A stretch of DNA of 64,000 nucleotides, taken from positions 756,163,603 to 756,227,602 of the forward strand of contig CM060922.1 of the NCBI GenBank assembly GCA_030737875.1, in the 5' to 3' direction. Under the pieces are notes generated by a model. That model was not told where the DNA came from. It made no database searches and saw only the letters and a program-made list of their open reading frames with translations. The position numbers were made by a program, and so were the translations under genes. The DNA is from Allium sativum. Its lineage: Eukaryota > Streptophyta > Magnoliopsida > Asparagales > Amaryllidaceae. Positions 45,180 to 57,558 of the stretch are shown piece by piece. Positions within the stretch are counted from its first letter, which is position 1. Every line of letters begins with the position of its first letter.

Positions 45180-48100
45180 GTCATCATCATCCCAACGATG
45201 TGAAAACCTTCGGTCTTCAATCACCGTCTTCATCTTTGACTCTTGATCGTCGTGATGATTATTCAGAATGGGTTAAACCCGGTTTTTCTGAATAACTCAC
45301 GTATTTTGGGATAAAACAAATATTGGAAAATCACACATTTCGTCACATTCCAACTCAGAATATTCTTTTAATAAGATATTCGTTTTTAAAAGATTCTCAT
45401 TAATTTTATCAAAGATAAACTCTGAAAATAAAATCTATAAATCCATTTCCGAAATATGGAATTCCACAGAAATCAAATCAATACATAATCGATATAGATT
45501 TCTGTATCAGACTAATAATATAAATGGAATAACGGCAAAACCTCTTAAATTCCATGTATAATATCGGTCTTCTTTTACAGAAGCCCATTTCGATTGTTAC
45601 CAATCGAATTTCCACTTAATTCCAATTTAATATATTAAGTTGAAAAACTTGATTTTTAGAAAATGCCTTTTTTAAATCTATAAAATAGATTTATAAATTC
45701 CAAATAATAATTCCAATGTAAATTGGATTAAAGGACAAATGTCTTTTAAAACATCGTCCACAATAAATCCACTTCACATCTCAATTTATTTATAATCACA
45801 AAAAATATAATTGCAAATGTTAGTAATCTTTTAAAAACATAATTTAAAATAATCATAAAAATATTCTTTATAATAAGACTCTAAATAAGAAGTATTCTTT
45901 ATATTACAAATTCGTATCTTTTACAAATACACTTTGTTTTAACATATACTTGGATTAAAAATATATTATGAAAATATATGCACTTTATATAAAAAGGATT
46001 TCCAATGTAAAAATATTCTTATTTAAAAGAACACATGAATCGAAATGCGACTCAAACATTTGCCATATAATTTGGATTATATGGATTTTACACACATCAT
46101 ATATATGAAAATAACAGTAAAACCATAAAATCATCCATCTACATCCAAAGTGTAATTTCCACTGTGTAAGCGTTAAAATTCAATAATAACGCTCATCGCA
46201 GCCTATCGATCTAAAGATCAACATAAAACTAAAAATTGGGATTAGTGTATATAAATTTTCATCCCAACATCCGTGTGGGGTTTTCAACCAACAAACAAAT
46301 AATAAACTAATTTGTGCACTTGGGCGATGTGTGAAAAATTATCATCCCAATCACATACACAAGTCGGGTAACTTGTGAATGGAAGTGTAATACACAATAT
46401 ATATAACCATGACAAGCAAATAATTGGTTTCCACAAATGTAAATTGTCATAAGTAAATAATTGGTCTTAACTAGTGTAAATTGACAAAAGTGAATATTTG
46501 TTTTAACTAGTATAAATTGACTAAAATGAATAGTTGTATTTAACTAATATAAATTTACCGAAATGAATAATTTGTGTTTCAATTCTAATATAATATACCA
46601 ATGCTATATTTTGTTTCATTCTTTTAATTTAGGCAAAATGAGTGTTTATGTCTATTTTACTTTAATGATAAAAATGTGAATGTTTAGTTATTAAAATGTA
46701 ACTTTTAAATTCTATCCTTTATTTCAAACAATCTTTATTCATATCAAAATTATAAATCAAGAATATAATTTTAAATATGATGATTTGTTTTCATTAATGA
46801 ATTCCAAACAAAGATGAACTTTATTTTAAGGTTTTATTTGCAACAAGGAATGCAAATAACAAATGTAACTTTTATTTTTATTTAAATGTATATTTGAGTG
46901 AATGTAAAAAGGAACCTCATTTCTAAAGTGTATTTACATTAAAGAAACAAATTTTCTTTAAATGAGTATTTGCATTTATGAACACAAACAAAGAATAGTT
47001 TTGTTTACGAATTATATTTACATTAGTGAATGTAAATAAAAGAAAAAAATTTATTTTCAAAGTATAATTTAAACAAATTCTATTAAATGTATAAAAGTGT
47101 GTACATTTGTATTGGTAATTGTAGATAAAGAAAATAGACTATAGTTTCATTTAATATTTGCATTGATAAATGCAAATAAAAGAATAAACCTTAATTTCAA
47201 TGCATATATGTATTGATAAATGCAAACAAAGAAATAAACTTTATTTTCAATATATGTATGTATTTGCATTGGTGAATGCAAATGAATAATTTGTTTCATT
47301 ATACATTTGCATTGGTAAATGCAAATAAAGGAACAATTTTTATTTACTATATATATTTGCATGGCTGAATGTAAATAAAAGAACAAACTTTATTTTCAAA
47401 ACATGTTTTACATTTTTGAACACAAAATAAAGAACAAAACTTTATTTTTAATATATGTTTTATTGGTGTTGTCGAACACGAATAAAAATGTACTTTTTAT
47501 TGTCAATTTATGTTTGCATTGTGAGATGCAAATGAGGAAAATGAATTTTATTTCATGCTATATTTGCATTGAAAAGTGCAAATGAAAAGCAAACTTTTAA
47601 TTTCTATGTTTATTTGCGTTGAAAAATATGAATAAAATATCTACCCAATTTCTATGTAACTTTTGAAAATAATTTCTTATTTACATATAAAAAAATGTAA
47701 ACAAAATTGTTACTTTCATTTCAGTAATCAAGTTTTAACAAAAATGATATTTTCAATTCAACAATCAAGTTTTGACAAAAGTGATGATTTTTATTTCATA
47801 AATCAAATTCTAATGAAGATGTTACTTTTATTATAATCTAACTTATGAAATAAAATTACAACTAAAGTGTAACCATAAATTCTCATCCCTTTTGTTGTAC
47901 AAAACTTTACATTACAAATGCAAATTTTTAATCTCTAATCTTTTTAATAAAAGAAAAATTACAACAAAAAGTAATCCTACATTTTTATTTTCTAATGTGA
48001 CAAAATAAAATATAAACATAATCTCCACATAAAATGGCATTGCATAAAAATGTAATTTTCATATTTTATCTTAATATTGAACAAATTGTCAACAAAACAT

Positions 48101-49513
48101 TACAAATAAAAGACAACCATTTTATTAGACATGACACAAGATGTATAGCTATCAGGCCAAAACTTTTTTGTTGTAATTTATAATATCAATAAAAATATTT
48201 TATTTAATTTTACAATGTTGCCACAAAGTAAATTCTTTATCATAACCTTTTTATTTGAAAACAATACTACATAAATTTTTAATTGAAAACAATACTACAT
48301 AAAACAATACTACATAATCTTTTTATTTTAATCTAATTATAAATAAAATAAAATCTTTAATGTCCATACTTCTTATTGTAATAAATTTAATATTCTAATT
48401 CTAAAACATCCTATGCTTAAGGTGACAGTAAAAAGAAATCTTTACTGTAATTCACAAATCTTGTTCTTAATGTAAACAAATAAAAGTAAAATTCTATTTG
48501 TTAGCCAAATTCTGTTGTAATGGAAACAAATAAAAGTATATTCTATTTGTTGTTCATATTCTATTGTAAATAAACAAATAAAAAGAATATTTTATTTGTC
48601 GTTCAAATCCTGTTGTAACAACAACAAATAAAATAAATCTTTATTTGTCATTCAAATTTCATTGTTCATTTTAGAATAATCAAAGTAATAAGAATAATAT
48701 TTTAATAAATTTAAGAGCAACTAGATCTGAATAAAATATTATTTAAATCTAAATTTAGATTTAAATTTTTTTTTAATCGCAAATAAAATTCAACCATACA
48801 TGAGATTTCAATGCGGATCTATCATAACATAACCAACAAACATACCACAAGCAATCATCAACAATTCAACAATCACAAAACATTTCAGATCTGAATTTGC
48901 ATCATTATACAATTATTTTTAATAGAAGAAAAATAATTTATAATTAATTAAATAATAAAATTCAGAATTCTCACATTGATTTTTGCTGAAAATTTGACTG
49001 TCTCAGAATCAACTCTGGTCCTCGCCATCGTGAAGATCTCGGAAAGAAGAGTCCAACGCAACTGACGGTTCGTCAATCGGACCTCATATGAAAGAGATAT
49101 TGATTTTTAAAGATCAGATAAATTAAATATTTAACTAAATAAAATAATATAAAATATACTCTTCTTCTTCGTCACATTGTAGAACACGCTGAACCCAATT
49201 TTCACGTCCGCACCCTTCACGTCGCGCCCCCATCCGAGCCACCGACCGCCGATCAGACCCCGCCACTCCGACGCTCCGCCCGCGAGCCACCACCGCCCAG
49301 AAGGTCACCCAACTCGACCTCCTCCTTGCCTCGAAAATCGAACCCAAACGCGCCCACTTCCTCGCCAGAATTCACGAAATCCATGCACCAAAACCCGATC
49401 TTAACCTTATAGATTCGAAGATCTCTGAATTCCCTTCGATTTGGTATATAATTTGTAGATTTTCACTGAACGGATTGAGAGAAATTGATGTTTGAAGTTG
49501 GGAAGTTTCTGGC
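45180..49513 (-). mobile_element. LTR C of element H, inner part (minus strand)
   Basis: This is the 5' LTR of the minus-strand unit; its U3 start is at 60780 and the Copia element splits it at 49514. Hairpin 1 is at 45259-45295, the hairpin array at 46430-48680 and the GC island at 49150-49500. Without the Copia insertion it is about 5.43 kb, lacking the region after the equivalent of 38883 in A. No gene is present. Confidence 0.8.
46430..48680 (-). repeat. Hairpin array in LTR C
   Basis: Minus-strand copy of the array, differing from B by a few percent and small indels (for example a short local duplication near 48275-48315). Palindromic units of the ATTTGCATTGG...AATGCAAAT type are clear at 47265-47340. 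Confidence 0.8.
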
Positions 49514-50676
49514 TGAGAGTGTCGATAGACGACTTTAGGCAGGATCAGTAATATGGATATGCGGAATATATGATATATACTAAGAAAGATCTCACAGTAG
49601 CAATATCACAGATAAGTAAAATAGTAAATGCAGTAAAAATGAAAAAATCACACCAGGGATTTTTATACTGGTTCGGAGCACCGTCCTACATCCAGTCCCA
49701 GATCTCTCTCTGGATTTTTACTAATCAACAACCTCGCTTCACCCGGAGGAACAGGTTCACAACACCCGAGCAGCCGAACGGGATTTCTCGCCTCTAACAA
49801 CACGAGGACTTCAACACTTGCCTGATCACACACAGGACTTCAACACTTGGCTTATCACACACAGGACTTCAACAACTCGCCTCTTACAACACCAAGGACT
49901 TCAAACAAGATATAAACTTGTAGTTTGACAATGTGTGTTCTTAACAACACGGATTTGTCAACTCTTGTACAACCTTCCTAAAATCTGATCCTCAAATATG
50001 ATTTTGATATTATGAAGATTTGGAAGATGATATCGTTGTTTGAATCTAAAGAATAATATATAGATTCAAGGATTCAAATAACAATATATGAGAATAGTGA
50101 GCTTTTGAATGCTTTTAAAGAGTAAGAATGAAATCAGCACTTAAATAGCAAGAATAGAAAGAATTGTTATCGTTTAAAATGATGATTTCATGATGCTTTT
50201 ATAGAGAATGGAGAGATGTAATCATTGGTGAAGAGAAACCATGAAAAGAGATGATTTTTGGCCATGAGAAAGGATCATAACCATTGATGAAATAGGGTGC
50301 CTATTCGAAAAGATGGCTTCAGTTCGTAGACCAGTCGACTGGTAAAAAATGACCAGTAGACTGGTGTTTGAATATATGTACGTTATATATACGTGTGCAT
50401 GTTCATTGTGCATTCTGCACAGAAACGGTCGACCGCCTATATATGAATCGGTCGACCGGTTTCTGTTAGTATGCACAATGAATGTGCATACATGTATAAA
50501 CATATATATATTTATTCAAACCATATAGGAATATGATTATTTGAGGATAGATTTTAACATATTTAACTACACTCATACTCTAAATAATCAACCTATACCA
50601 TCGAATATCTTCTTTTTGTCGATCATGAATTTCTCCTTGTCATTGATCAAAACACCTTGAATTCCTTGACTCAACA
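49514..50676 (-). repeat. 3' LTR of the Copia element
   Basis: 1163 bp; TGTTGAG...CACTCTCA on the minus strand. It is 34 bp longer than the 5' LTR, mostly because of one extra 29-bp unit (GGACTTCAACACTTG...CACACA, around 49828-49860). The TATA box (TATAAAAG) is at 50203-50196. Confidence 0.92.
50393..50497. repeat. Long hairpin in the U3 region of the Copia LTR
   Basis: Left arm 50393-50435 (GTGTGCATGTTCATTGTGCAT ending CGGTCGACCG) pairs with right arm 50449-50497 (CGGTCGACCGG to AATGAATGTGCATAC) across a 13-nt loop. There are a few mismatches and a small bulge. It lies about 190 bp upstream of the TATA box. The other LTR has it at about 59399-59498. Confidence 0.75.
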
Positions 50677-50690
50677 TTCTCCCCCTTTTT
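50677..50690 (-). other. Polypurine tract of the Copia element
   Basis: On the minus strand AAAAAGGGGGAGAA directly precedes the 3' LTR start TGTTGAGTC. Confidence 0.92.
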
Positions 50691-50939
50691 GAATGATGAC
50701 AATATAGATCCTGAAATACATACTTAAGAAATATCTGCAAAACACAATGTTAGTGAGATTTTCTCCCCCCTTTGTCGTCGACAAAAAGGAGTAGAGATTA
50801 CACAAGTTACGATAAGCATTTAGCATATTATACAACCCAAGCATACCAAAAGAAAGTCAAGTTACGATACTATTTACATATAAGTATCATTTAAGTTTTT
50901 GCAAAAATAAAACATAAAGCATATATGAATGATAACAAA

Positions 50940-52283
50940 CTAATGCGATGGAGAATCGGATTCCGTAGATTCAGAGTGAATCACTATCCTTCCACCTCCT
51001 TCCTTGTCCCCTTCATCTTGAACGTCTTCTTCGTTGTCATCGTCATCTTCTTCCTCCTCGGTCTCGTGAGATCCACGACCACGTCCAGTATTAGTTTCTG
51101 AACTTGTGCCTTCCTCAGATGATGACCATGTAAATGTTGGAGGCATGGGTCGTTTTCCCGGATCTTGTATTTGAGTGGAAGAAGAGGTCGATACACATGA
51201 AATTGCTTCCCAAATAGTACCGAAGAAAGACTTAAGCTTGGAGAACCGTTTATCGAGCTTTGGGTCTAAACGGTCGAGTTTGGTGTCAGTTCGTTTAAGT
51301 CTAGCTTCTAAAAGAAATTGGTTTCGTGCAATTTGTGCAAGTGAGTCCTTAGTTGACGAAGAGGGTTCAAGGAGTTTAACTTCCTCCGGTTTAGGCTTGA
51401 GAGTAGTGGAAGGAGCGGTTTCTGAAGGACCTTGATGTTGGTATTGATCAAACGGAATGATATTAATACAAGGGTCAGGGAGCTTCATCCTTTTTCGGGT
51501 TGCTTTGTCGATGTACTTTGGCTTGGAGATTTTAGAAACACAAGACGGGACTCGACAATTGATTAAAAGATGCATTACATATTCATTGTAAAATATATGT
51601 GGCCTTTTGCGATCATTAACAAGCAAAATCTCGTCGAAGATCATGTTTATCCAATTTATTTCAATATCTCCATAAATCGCATACAAAGCCTTGAAATTTT
51701 CTTTGTAGACGGCATCAAAGTTTTCAACCCTCGGCAATAAAGAATGGATGAGGGTATGATGAATAACACGGGCCGTAGGACGCAAGTTAATCGCCTTGGT
51801 ACTAATTTTATGTTCCTCGATGAACTGATGACTAATTCTATCACGAGTATGAACGGTGCAAAAGTCTAAAGAAAATTCTCTTCCGCTATTTGGTGAACCG
51901 AGTACCATAGCCATTCGTTCCTTGGAAATGAAAATATGATGACCACAAACTACGGACCAAAGGCAATCCGCTGCATTTTATGGCTTGAATTTTTGTAGGT
52001 TAAGGTTGGCATAGAACAATTTAATCATAATATGATTAATTTCTACATTGTTCTCATCAAAAGTAAGTAGAGATTTTATACGAGCCTTAACCAATTGTTC
52101 TTTAACATCATATAGGATAAAAGCATTGAGATTTACGAAAGAACCTTCATGGATTGTGAAATCCTTCATGGCATTCCATCGTCTCACAGCAATAGGATCC
52201 ATGAGCCATTGTTTTATGTTGGAATCTATTGGTTGGAAAGAAGTGGAGGATGATTTCTTTTGTTTCTTCTGAGGAGGTGCCAT
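50940..52283 (-). pseudogene. Envelope-like / 'plant transposon protein' ORF of the Copia element, one in-frame stop
   Basis: A 101-aa segment (52283-51978, starting MAPPQKKQKK) and a 324-aa segment (51914-50940) are in the same frame, separated by one TAA at 51978-51980 and 21 sense codons. The N-terminus is basic. The middle (from RPTARVIHHTLIHSLLPR) resembles the domain annotated in plants as 'putative plant transposon protein', common in the 3' frame of SIRE and other envelope-like elements. The last third has a charged helical stretch (LARNQFLLEARLKRTDTK region) and a very acidic tail (EEEEDDDDNEED). I see no signal peptide or convincing membrane segment, so 'envelope' is a positional name only. 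Function in the family is unknown. Unlike SIRE1, where pol and this frame are joined through a UAG, here 1.35 kb separates them. Confidence 0.75.
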
Positions 52284-52420
52284 TGAATTTGAAGAAATTA
52301 AAAAAGGAATTTTTGGATTTCTAGGAGTTTGAGAAGAGGGAAGAATAAAAATGAAGTGAAGGGATGTATAGGAGATGAATCGACGTATCGATTGGGGGCA
52401 AAATTTCTGGAAAACGCGTG

Positions 52421-52719
52421 ACCGGTCGACCGGTTTTTATGGACCAGTCGACTGGTTACTGGGTAAATTTGTTCCAGAGAAGTTTGCCGGTCGACCGGTG
52501 GTTTTTAAACGGTCGACTGGTTCCTGGAGGAAATTAATTCCAGAGGACTTTACCGGTCGACCGGTGGAAATAAAACGGTCGACTGGTAAGTATTTGAGAT
52601 GAAAAATTTCCAGAGAGTTGTACGGTCGACTGGTATTTTTAGACGGTTGACCGTTTCAAGTATATGATCATTTCCAGAGATAAAAACGGTCGACTGGTCC
52701 AAAAAATACGGTCGACCGT
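52421..52719. repeat. Cluster of ten SalI-type palindromes upstream of the envelope-like ORF
   Basis: Perfect 14-bp palindromes ACCGGTCGACCGGT (52421-52434 and 52552-52565) and ACCAGTCGACTGGT (52443-52456) occur with variants at 52488, 52509, 52575, 52622, 52643 (GTTGAC core), 52686 and 52708. They sit in a loose ~65-70-bp repeat with TTCCAGAG spacers. The cluster ends about 140 bp before the envelope-like start codon. The same palindromes occur in U3 of both LTRs (50330-50343, 50426-50460, 59430-59464). This could be an internal promoter or leader structure. Confidence 0.85.
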
Positions 52720-52856
52720 TCTGCTTAAAAATTGTTTTTCTGGCTTGAAAATATTATATACCGTCATATAACTTGAAATTTATTCTAAAATGAATTAGAA
52801 TGAAGAACGTAAATACAACAATAAAAAATTATTTTGCAATACGAAAACAACATAAC

Positions 52857-53345
52857 TTAATGAAAGGTAGATGACTTTTCTTTTGATATTTCATGAATAT
52901 TCGAAACTCTCGGCGTCCATGGCGACCAATTTTCTCTTGATCCTTCATTTCTCGCATAATTACGGTCCCATGAGTTAGGACTTCGAGATGTAGACGGAGG
53001 GTGTGGCATTGGTTCGTGTACTCCATGTCTATCCGTGCTACAGAAAAATGACGCCATTCGTTCTAGGAGAGTTAAATGATCAGATGTGAGTTTTTGTTCA
53101 TAATGCAGTTGACGCTGGAGATCTAACTGATGTATCTGGTAGTGACGAATTTCATTGATCTTCTATCTCATACCCGAAGAACAAAATAGTGCTTTCTTAA
53201 CTCGTTTTGGTTTGGGTGTATGTCTAGGAATATGCGAACATTCCGGCCTGCTCTTCGGTGTTTCCGGAGAGTAGTACTCCTCCGGTTCGGAGCTAGTGAC
53301 CGAGATGTGAGACCGTTGAGCACATTCATCACATATGTGTGCCAT
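52857..53345 (-). pseudogene. Accessory ORF between pol and envelope-like ORF, one in-frame stop
   Basis: It starts MAHICDECAQRSH (53345) and has 60 codons to a TAG (53163-53165), then continues in the same frame to 52857 (about 162 codons in all). The N-terminal part has a CxxC pair and many Ser/Pro. After the stop comes a Gln/Leu/His-rich amphipathic helix (QIHQLDLQRQLHYEQK), then a Ser/Pro/Arg-rich tail. The family is not recognised. The decayed Copia element at 875-1333 has a frame in the same place with a similar helix, which suggests a conserved extra protein of this lineage. Confidence 0.5.
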
Positions 53346-53633
53346 AAGAGTATATGGACTTGTGTATGAATGTTAACACTAAGAAAGTGATGCAGAAAAC
53401 AGTAAGAGGGAGTATGTATTTATAGCTTTTACGAAGTAGGAAGTAATGGATGGAAAGCATTCAGAGAATATAAACCACTTAAAATTTGTAAAGCTCAAAA
53501 TGAATTGCTAATAATAGTAAAAGACTATTAATTAGCTAAGAAAAAAAATGAATGTACCGGTCTAGAGAAGAACTCAATAGTGTATATATATTATTATACA
53601 CCAAGTTCGTTTCTAGAAATCAAGCCGAGCTCT

Positions 53634-56600
53634 CTACGTAAAGAGAAAACTAGATTCGAGTAGAGGCTTGGTAGAAATGTCTGCTAATTGGTTGTCAGTC
53701 TGGACATATTCGAGACATATTGTTCCTTTTTCAATATTATCTCTTAAGAAATGATGTCGAATATCAATGTGCTTTGTTCGGGAATGATTGACTGGGTTTT
53801 TTGATAAATTGATTGCGCTTGTGTTATCACAATATATGATGGACTTTGATAAATGAATATCGAAATCTCGAAGTGTTTGTTGCATATATAAGACTTGAGT
53901 ACAAGCTAAAGCAGCTGATATGTATTTAGCCTCACATGTTGAGAGTGAAACACAATTTTGTTTCTTACTAAACCAAGAGACAAGTGATTTTCCAATAAAA
54001 TGGCACATACTACTTGTACTCTTTCTATCCGTGCGAGAGCCACCGAAATCAGCATCGCTATACGATACTAATTCAAATGGACAATATTTCGGGTAGAAAA
54101 GACCGAAGTCTTTGGTGTTATTAAGATATCGTATTATTCGTTTTACAGCTCGTAAATGTGATTCTTTAGGATTAGCTTGAAACCTTGCACATAAACAAAC
54201 ACTCATCATAATATCAGGACGACTCGCGGTAAGATACAGGAGAGAACCAATCATGCTTTTATATAATTTCTGGTCAACATTCTTACCATGTTCATCTTTT
54301 TCAAGATGTGTGGTCGTACTCATAGGAGTTGGTTTACCAGAGGTATCTTCTAAACCGAAGCGTTTGACTAAGTTTCCACAGTATTTTTCTTGACTAATAA
54401 AAATAACGTTAGAAAGTTATTTGATTTGAAGACCAAGGAAATACGATAGTTCTCCCATATGAGACATTTCAAATTCTTTGGTCATAATATTTGCAAACTC
54501 TTTGCAAAGTTTGTCGTTTGTTGAACCAAAGATAATGTCGTCTACATATATTTGGATAACTAATATATCTTTTTGAGAATGTTTAATGAATAGAGTCTGA
54601 TCAACTTTACCAATTTGAAATCCAGAATCGATAAGGTAGCTTCTTAATCGTTCATACCAAGCACGAGGTGCTTGTTTCAATCCATATAAAGCTTTCTTAA
54701 GTTTATATACGTTATCAGGATATTTCTCATGTACGAACAAAGGAGGTTGTTCGACATATACATTCTCTTTGATAAATCCATTTAAAAATGCACTTTTGAC
54801 ATCCATTTGATAAAGTTTAAAATCATGATGACAAGTAAAGGACAGTAAAATTCGAATAGCTTCTAATCGATCTACGGGAGCAAAGGTTTCTTCATAATCG
54901 ATACCTTCTTCCTGATTATATCCTTGTGCTACTAATCTTGCTTTATTTCTGGTTATATTTCCTTGTTCGTCGGCCTTATTTTTATAGACCCATTTCATAC
55001 CAATGACTGACTGATCAGTCGGTCTTTGAACAAGTTCCCAGACATCATTGCGCTCGAACTGATTTAGTTCTTCTTGCATGGCAATGATCCAGTAATCATC
55101 AGTAGCAGCTTCTTTCGGATTCTTAGGTTCGATATTTGAAAGGAATGCGACATGACCCATTTGATTTAGTTGACTTCTTGTTCTAATTTGTGATGTTACT
55201 TCTCCTATGACATTTTGAACTGGATGGTCTCTTAGAATTCTCGGAGGAGATCTAAATCTTGGTGGAGAAGGTATCACAGCAGGTTGAGGGATATTGTCAA
55301 CAATTTCTGAGTCAGAGTCGTTATTTGTGATGACAGGATTATCAGTGATTATGGTTTCTTCGTCATCTGATATGATACGAGATGATTTAAAGAATTCATC
55401 AAAAGAAACATGAAGTGATTCTTCAATATTTTTAGTTCTCTTGTTAAATATACGATAAGCCTTGCTTCGTTCCGAGTATCCGACAAATATTCCTTCATCG
55501 GATTTGGAATCAAATTTTCCAAGATGGTCTTTCGTATTTAAAATAAAGCATTTAGAACCAAAAACTTTGAAATATGAGATATTTGGTTTTCTTTGATTAA
55601 ATAGCTCATAGGATGTATTTTTGGTCAGAGGTCGAATAGATACACGATTCAAAACATAACACGCAGTTGCAACAGCTTCTGCCCAAAAATGTTTTGGTAG
55701 AGTGGATCCATTTAATAATGTTCTTGCACATTCTTGTAAAGTCCGATTTTTCCGTTCTACAACTCCGTTTTGTTGTGGAGTTCTCGGAAATGAAAAATTA
55801 TGATTTATACCTTTCTTTGTGCAAAAACGTTCAAAATCATTATTTTCGAACTCTCCGCCATGATCACTTCTTATGTTTTTAACTTTAAGCCCTTTTGATT
55901 TTTGAATTCTTTTGACGAAGGATTTGAAATGTTCGAAAGTGTCACTTTTGTTTTTCAAGAAAATTACCCATGTATATTGAGAGTAATCGTCAACAATTAC
56001 AAACACATATCGATTATGATTTATTGACTGAACCTGTGTTGGTCCAAATAAATCCATATGTAATAGCTCCAATGGTTGTAACGTTGATATGACTTTCTTG
56101 GATTTGAAAGACGATTTGGTCAATTTTCCTAATTGACATGCATCACAAAGATTATCAACCTTAAAGCTTACTTTGGGTAGTCCTTTAACTAGATCATTCT
56201 TGGCTAGCTTGTCAATAGTTCTGAAGTTTATGTGACAGAAACGTTTGTGCCATTGCCATGGATCATTATCATTTGATACAAGACACATATCTGAATTATG
56301 ATTAGTATTCATATTCAAAATATAGATGTTTCTGTCTCTATATCCTTCAAAAGCTATATTTCGATCTTTATCTAAAATAATACATTTATTGTCCGAAAAA
56401 GAAATGATAAAACCTTTGTCGCACAATTGACTGATACTTAGTAAATTATGTTTCAAATTCCTAACTAGCATGACATTAGTAATAAGAGGTAAGTTTGATG
56501 TACTGTAATTGCTCACATCACCTTTGCTGATGATATAGCCTTTTGAATTATCTCCAAAAGTGACTGAGCCACCATCCGAATAAGTGATATTTGTTAATAA

Positions 56601-56678
56601 GCTCTTGTCTCCAGTCATATGCTTCGAGCAACCACTGTATAGTATCCACTTTCCTCTTTTCTTAAGTGGGACCTGCAA
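53634..56678 (-). pseudogene. pol: Copia pol: protease, integrase, reverse transcriptase, RNase H; broken
   Basis: One frame with a single TAA at 54417-54419 splits it into 753 aa and 229 aa. In the first part the protease motif WxLDSGCS reads WILYSGCS: the catalytic Asp is Tyr14. Integrase has an HHCC finger (H144, H149, C178, C181) and a DD35E core (D209, D272, E308). RT has D626 in [11 protein letters not shown] and YVDD at 711-714. The 229-aa part is RNase H (D90, E131, D166) and ends LADISTKPLLESSF. The stop stands where Gln is expected (IK-stop-LSN). Domain order protease-integrase-RT-RNase H is Copia. The start is at a Met just before the protease motif; the true polyprotein would enter from gag, but a frameshift lies in between (56678-56728). 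Catalytic residues other than the protease Asp look intact. Confidence 0.93.
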
Positions 56679-56727
56679 AAAATAAAATTAAGTTCATGGT
56701 ACCCACCTTTTTATAGGGTCCTAAGAG

Positions 56728-57549
56728 TTAGGTCTTAGGAGTCCAAACCCATACGGGTCCGGTATCACCTTTATATATATAATTTGGATTATGATGCACA
56801 GAACTCAAAAAAATTTGAATGCACTTGTTCCTAATCAAATTGTTATTTGTTTTAGGAACCCATATTTTTATAAATTTGACATTCTTCTTTTGAAATTTCA
56901 CAATTGGTTTTGGTTTGGAATACAATAAACTAAGATTTTTCTTAGCTTTAGTTTCTCGTACTTCCTTATTTTTTCCTTTTCTTTTACCAAGATGTTTCTT
57001 GATAACTTGTTTCTTATATCCCAAACCTTGTTTATTTGTAGCAGTTTGTGAACTTTCAATAATTTTTGTCAAATTTTCTCGACCTTTGTTAAAGTTAGAA
57101 ATATTTTGAGTAATGTCGTCTAACTTTGATTGTAAACTAGCCTTTTCAAGGTCTAATATCTTGACTTTTGCCTTAAGCTCATGATTTTCGGTAGTTAGAG
57201 CATCATTTTTCTCTTTTTGAGTTTCAATTTCTTGACTCAAAAGATATAGTTGAGAATCAATATTAGATGATGATTCTTGAGCTTTTTCAAGTTCCTCCTC
57301 TAATATTTTCTTCTCATCTTTTAACATATCTCGTTCAAATTCTGCTCTACTTAAATCAGCTTGAGCTTGCTTGCATTGTCGTTTTACATCTTTAAATTTA
57401 TACATTAACTCAGCATTTATATCTAGAACTTCTTCAAAAGTCAGAATTTGTACCTCATCTTCTTTAGCCATAAAGCATATATTAGCTTGTTCATTGTCTG
57501 AGTCACTTTCACTATCAGATGAAGATGAGTCTGAATCATCCCATGTCAC
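56728..57549 (-). pseudogene. Gag C-terminal extension, coiled-coil region
   Basis: 273 aa in frame with the gag segment upstream (TAG at 57559-57561 between them) and out of frame with pol downstream. It starts WDDSDSSSSDSESDSD, an acidic Ser-rich linker. A long coiled coil follows (about residues 45-165, rich in Glu, Lys and Leu heptads), then a basic stretch (KKHLGKRKGKNKE). It ends with the WVWTPK segment that in Copia elements precedes the protease. An enlarged gag with a coiled coil is a feature of SIRE-lineage elements. Confidence 0.75.
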
Positions 57550-57558
57550 TGAGAATGC

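Noticed and set aside
50222..50503. 93-aa minus-strand frame, repeated at 59226-59576
   Set aside because: It lies in the U3 of the Copia LTRs across the long hairpin. LTR position and the lack of homology argue against a gene.
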